From: an uncultured delta proteobacterium | GTDB lineage: Bacteria > Myxococcota_A > Polyangia > Polyangiales > Polyangiaceae | DNA: 7,114 nucleotides | Assembly: GCA_903893335.1 (NCBI GenBank) | Contig: CAITLX010000518.1 | Coordinates: 1-7,114 of the forward strand | Direction: 5' to 3' | Part shown: positions 6,431-7,114 of the stretch, in pieces | How positions within the stretch are numbered: position 1 is the stretch's first letter | Layout of the letters: every line of letters starts with the position of its first letter | The notes under the pieces: model-generated | Seen by the model: only the letters and a program-made list of their open reading frames with translations | What the model was told of the DNA's origin: nothing | Database searches by the model: none | Translations under genes and position numbers: made by a program

Positions 6431-6434
6431 GAGG

Positions 6435-7114
6435 TTACCGCACGCCGTAGAGCGCCACGGCGACTTCTGCCACGCCGTCGCGCCGGACGAAATGGCAGGC
6501 GTCGGCGCCGAGGATCCACGCCGACACGAGCGCGAGCCGGAAGGCGGAGTCGGGGGGCACGCTGAGCTGCGCCACGCGCAGGGCGTCGAGCTCCCAGTTG
6601 GTGCCGGTGAGGGCGAGCTTCTCGGAGCCGGCGCGCAGCGCGGGCGACCAGTCGTCGACCGCCCAGCCCCAGCGCCACACGCCGGTGCTCGCGACGTAGG
6701 TGGCGACGGCGTCGCACGTCCAGCGCAGCCCTCCGGGGAACTCGATGGCGCGGTCGCGCGTGACGAGAATACCCGGGCCGAGGCCGGCGATGGCGCGCTC
6801 GAACGCGGACTGCTTCTCCCCGAGCAGCCCCTGGGCGCGGTGCATGGCCTTGGCGAGGTCGTGCTGGCCGAGCGAGGGGCTCGCGACGGTGGGCCCCGCC
6901 TGCCCGTCGGGGGCGAGGTTGGCGAAGTCGGCGTGCGGTCGCGGCGGCGGGGGCGTGAAGGCGTGATCGGCCGCGGGGTGGGCCGAGGCGTGGCGCACGA
7001 CCTCGGGGGGCGCCGACGCCCTGGGCGCGACCGCGGGGGGCGCTGGGGCCTGGGTCGGGCGCTCGAGCAGCGAGAGCGGTCGCGCGAGCGGGATGCCGGT
7101 GCCGACCTCGAGCC
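6435..7114 (-). CDS. DUF6882-like protein with Pro/Ala-rich linker, N-terminus beyond window edge
   Basis: The frame is open to the right edge, showing 225 residues and the TAA stop. Residues 18-75 are a Pro/Ala/His-rich low-complexity linker (including PPPPRPH). A helix around 84-110 (HDLAKAMHRAQGLLGEKQSA) precedes a folded domain at about 111-225. That domain has TGVWRWGWAVDDWSPALR at 143-160 and a C-terminal half LVSAWILGADACHFV followed by a beta strand ending LYGVR. The closely spaced tryptophans followed by a short alpha region resemble DUF6882, a domain of unknown function; I recognise this from memory only. A GTG at 6998 is the first visible start, but in-frame coding-like sequence continues beyond it, so the real start is probably outside. 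It is coupled to the hydrolase four bases downstream. Confidence 0.72.
   Translation of the reverse strand, partial: LEVGTGIPLARPLSLLERPTQAPAPPAVAPRASAPPEVVRHASAHPAADHAFTPPPPRPHADFANLAPDGQAGPTVASPSLGQHDLAKAMHRAQGLLGEKQSAFERAIAGLGPGILVTRDRAIEFPGGLRWTCDAVATYVASTGVWRWGWAVDDWSPALRAGSEKLALTGTNWELDALRVAQLSVPPDSAFRLALVSAWILGADACHFVRRDGVAEVAVALYGVR

Noticed and set aside
5477..6565. 362-residue plus-strand frame antisense to the hydrolase
   Set aside because: No family motif, and the opposite strand has a complete catalytic triad.
1..7114. tRNA, rRNA, CRISPR arrays, insertion sequences or phage genes
   Set aside because: Looked for and not seen; nearly all bases are accounted for by ordinary genes and composition looks even throughout.

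Overview
The window is about 7.1 kb of very GC-rich DNA. Its codons end mostly in G or C, so long meaningless antisense reading frames run across almost every gene. Gene content and order suggest a chromosomal housekeeping region of a high-GC bacterium. A Myxococcota-type organism is my best guess, based on a Tgl/PilF-like TPR lipoprotein, a short RodZ-like membrane HTH protein, RecO, a cysteine-rich DUF971 protein and MurJ on one strand. The taxonomic call is an inference.

Positions 1-4160, all minus strand. Transcription runs from tsaB (t6A tRNA modification), across a 224-bp gap with a candidate promoter, into a tight five-gene run: TPR lipoprotein, RodZ-like HTH membrane protein, recO, DUF971 protein, and murJ (lipid II flippase, cut off by the left edge). 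The lipoprotein and RodZ-like pair recalls the pilW/pilF-rodZ neighbourhood of gammaproteobacteria. Themes are envelope and pilus assembly, cell shape, peptidoglycan precursor export and recombination repair.

Positions 4207-5346, plus strand. A ClsB-type cardiolipin synthase (two HKD motifs) is divergent from tsaB across only 46 bp. Its GTG start sits exactly where a transcript from a TAAAGT -10-like box would begin, so a leaderless message is possible.

Positions 5360-7114, minus strand and convergent with cls. This is a coupled two-gene unit. The upstream gene runs off the right edge; it has a Pro/Ala-rich linker and a Trp-rich C-terminal domain resembling DUF6882. The downstream gene is a 356-residue alpha/beta hydrolase with a Ser-Asp-His triad, reminiscent of the ABHD18 family.

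I see no mobile element, CRISPR array, tRNA, rRNA or obvious new multigene system. The items most worth a second look are the missing start codon of recO, the truncated RodZ-like protein beside a pilus-type lipoprotein, and the coupled DUF6882-like/hydrolase pair.
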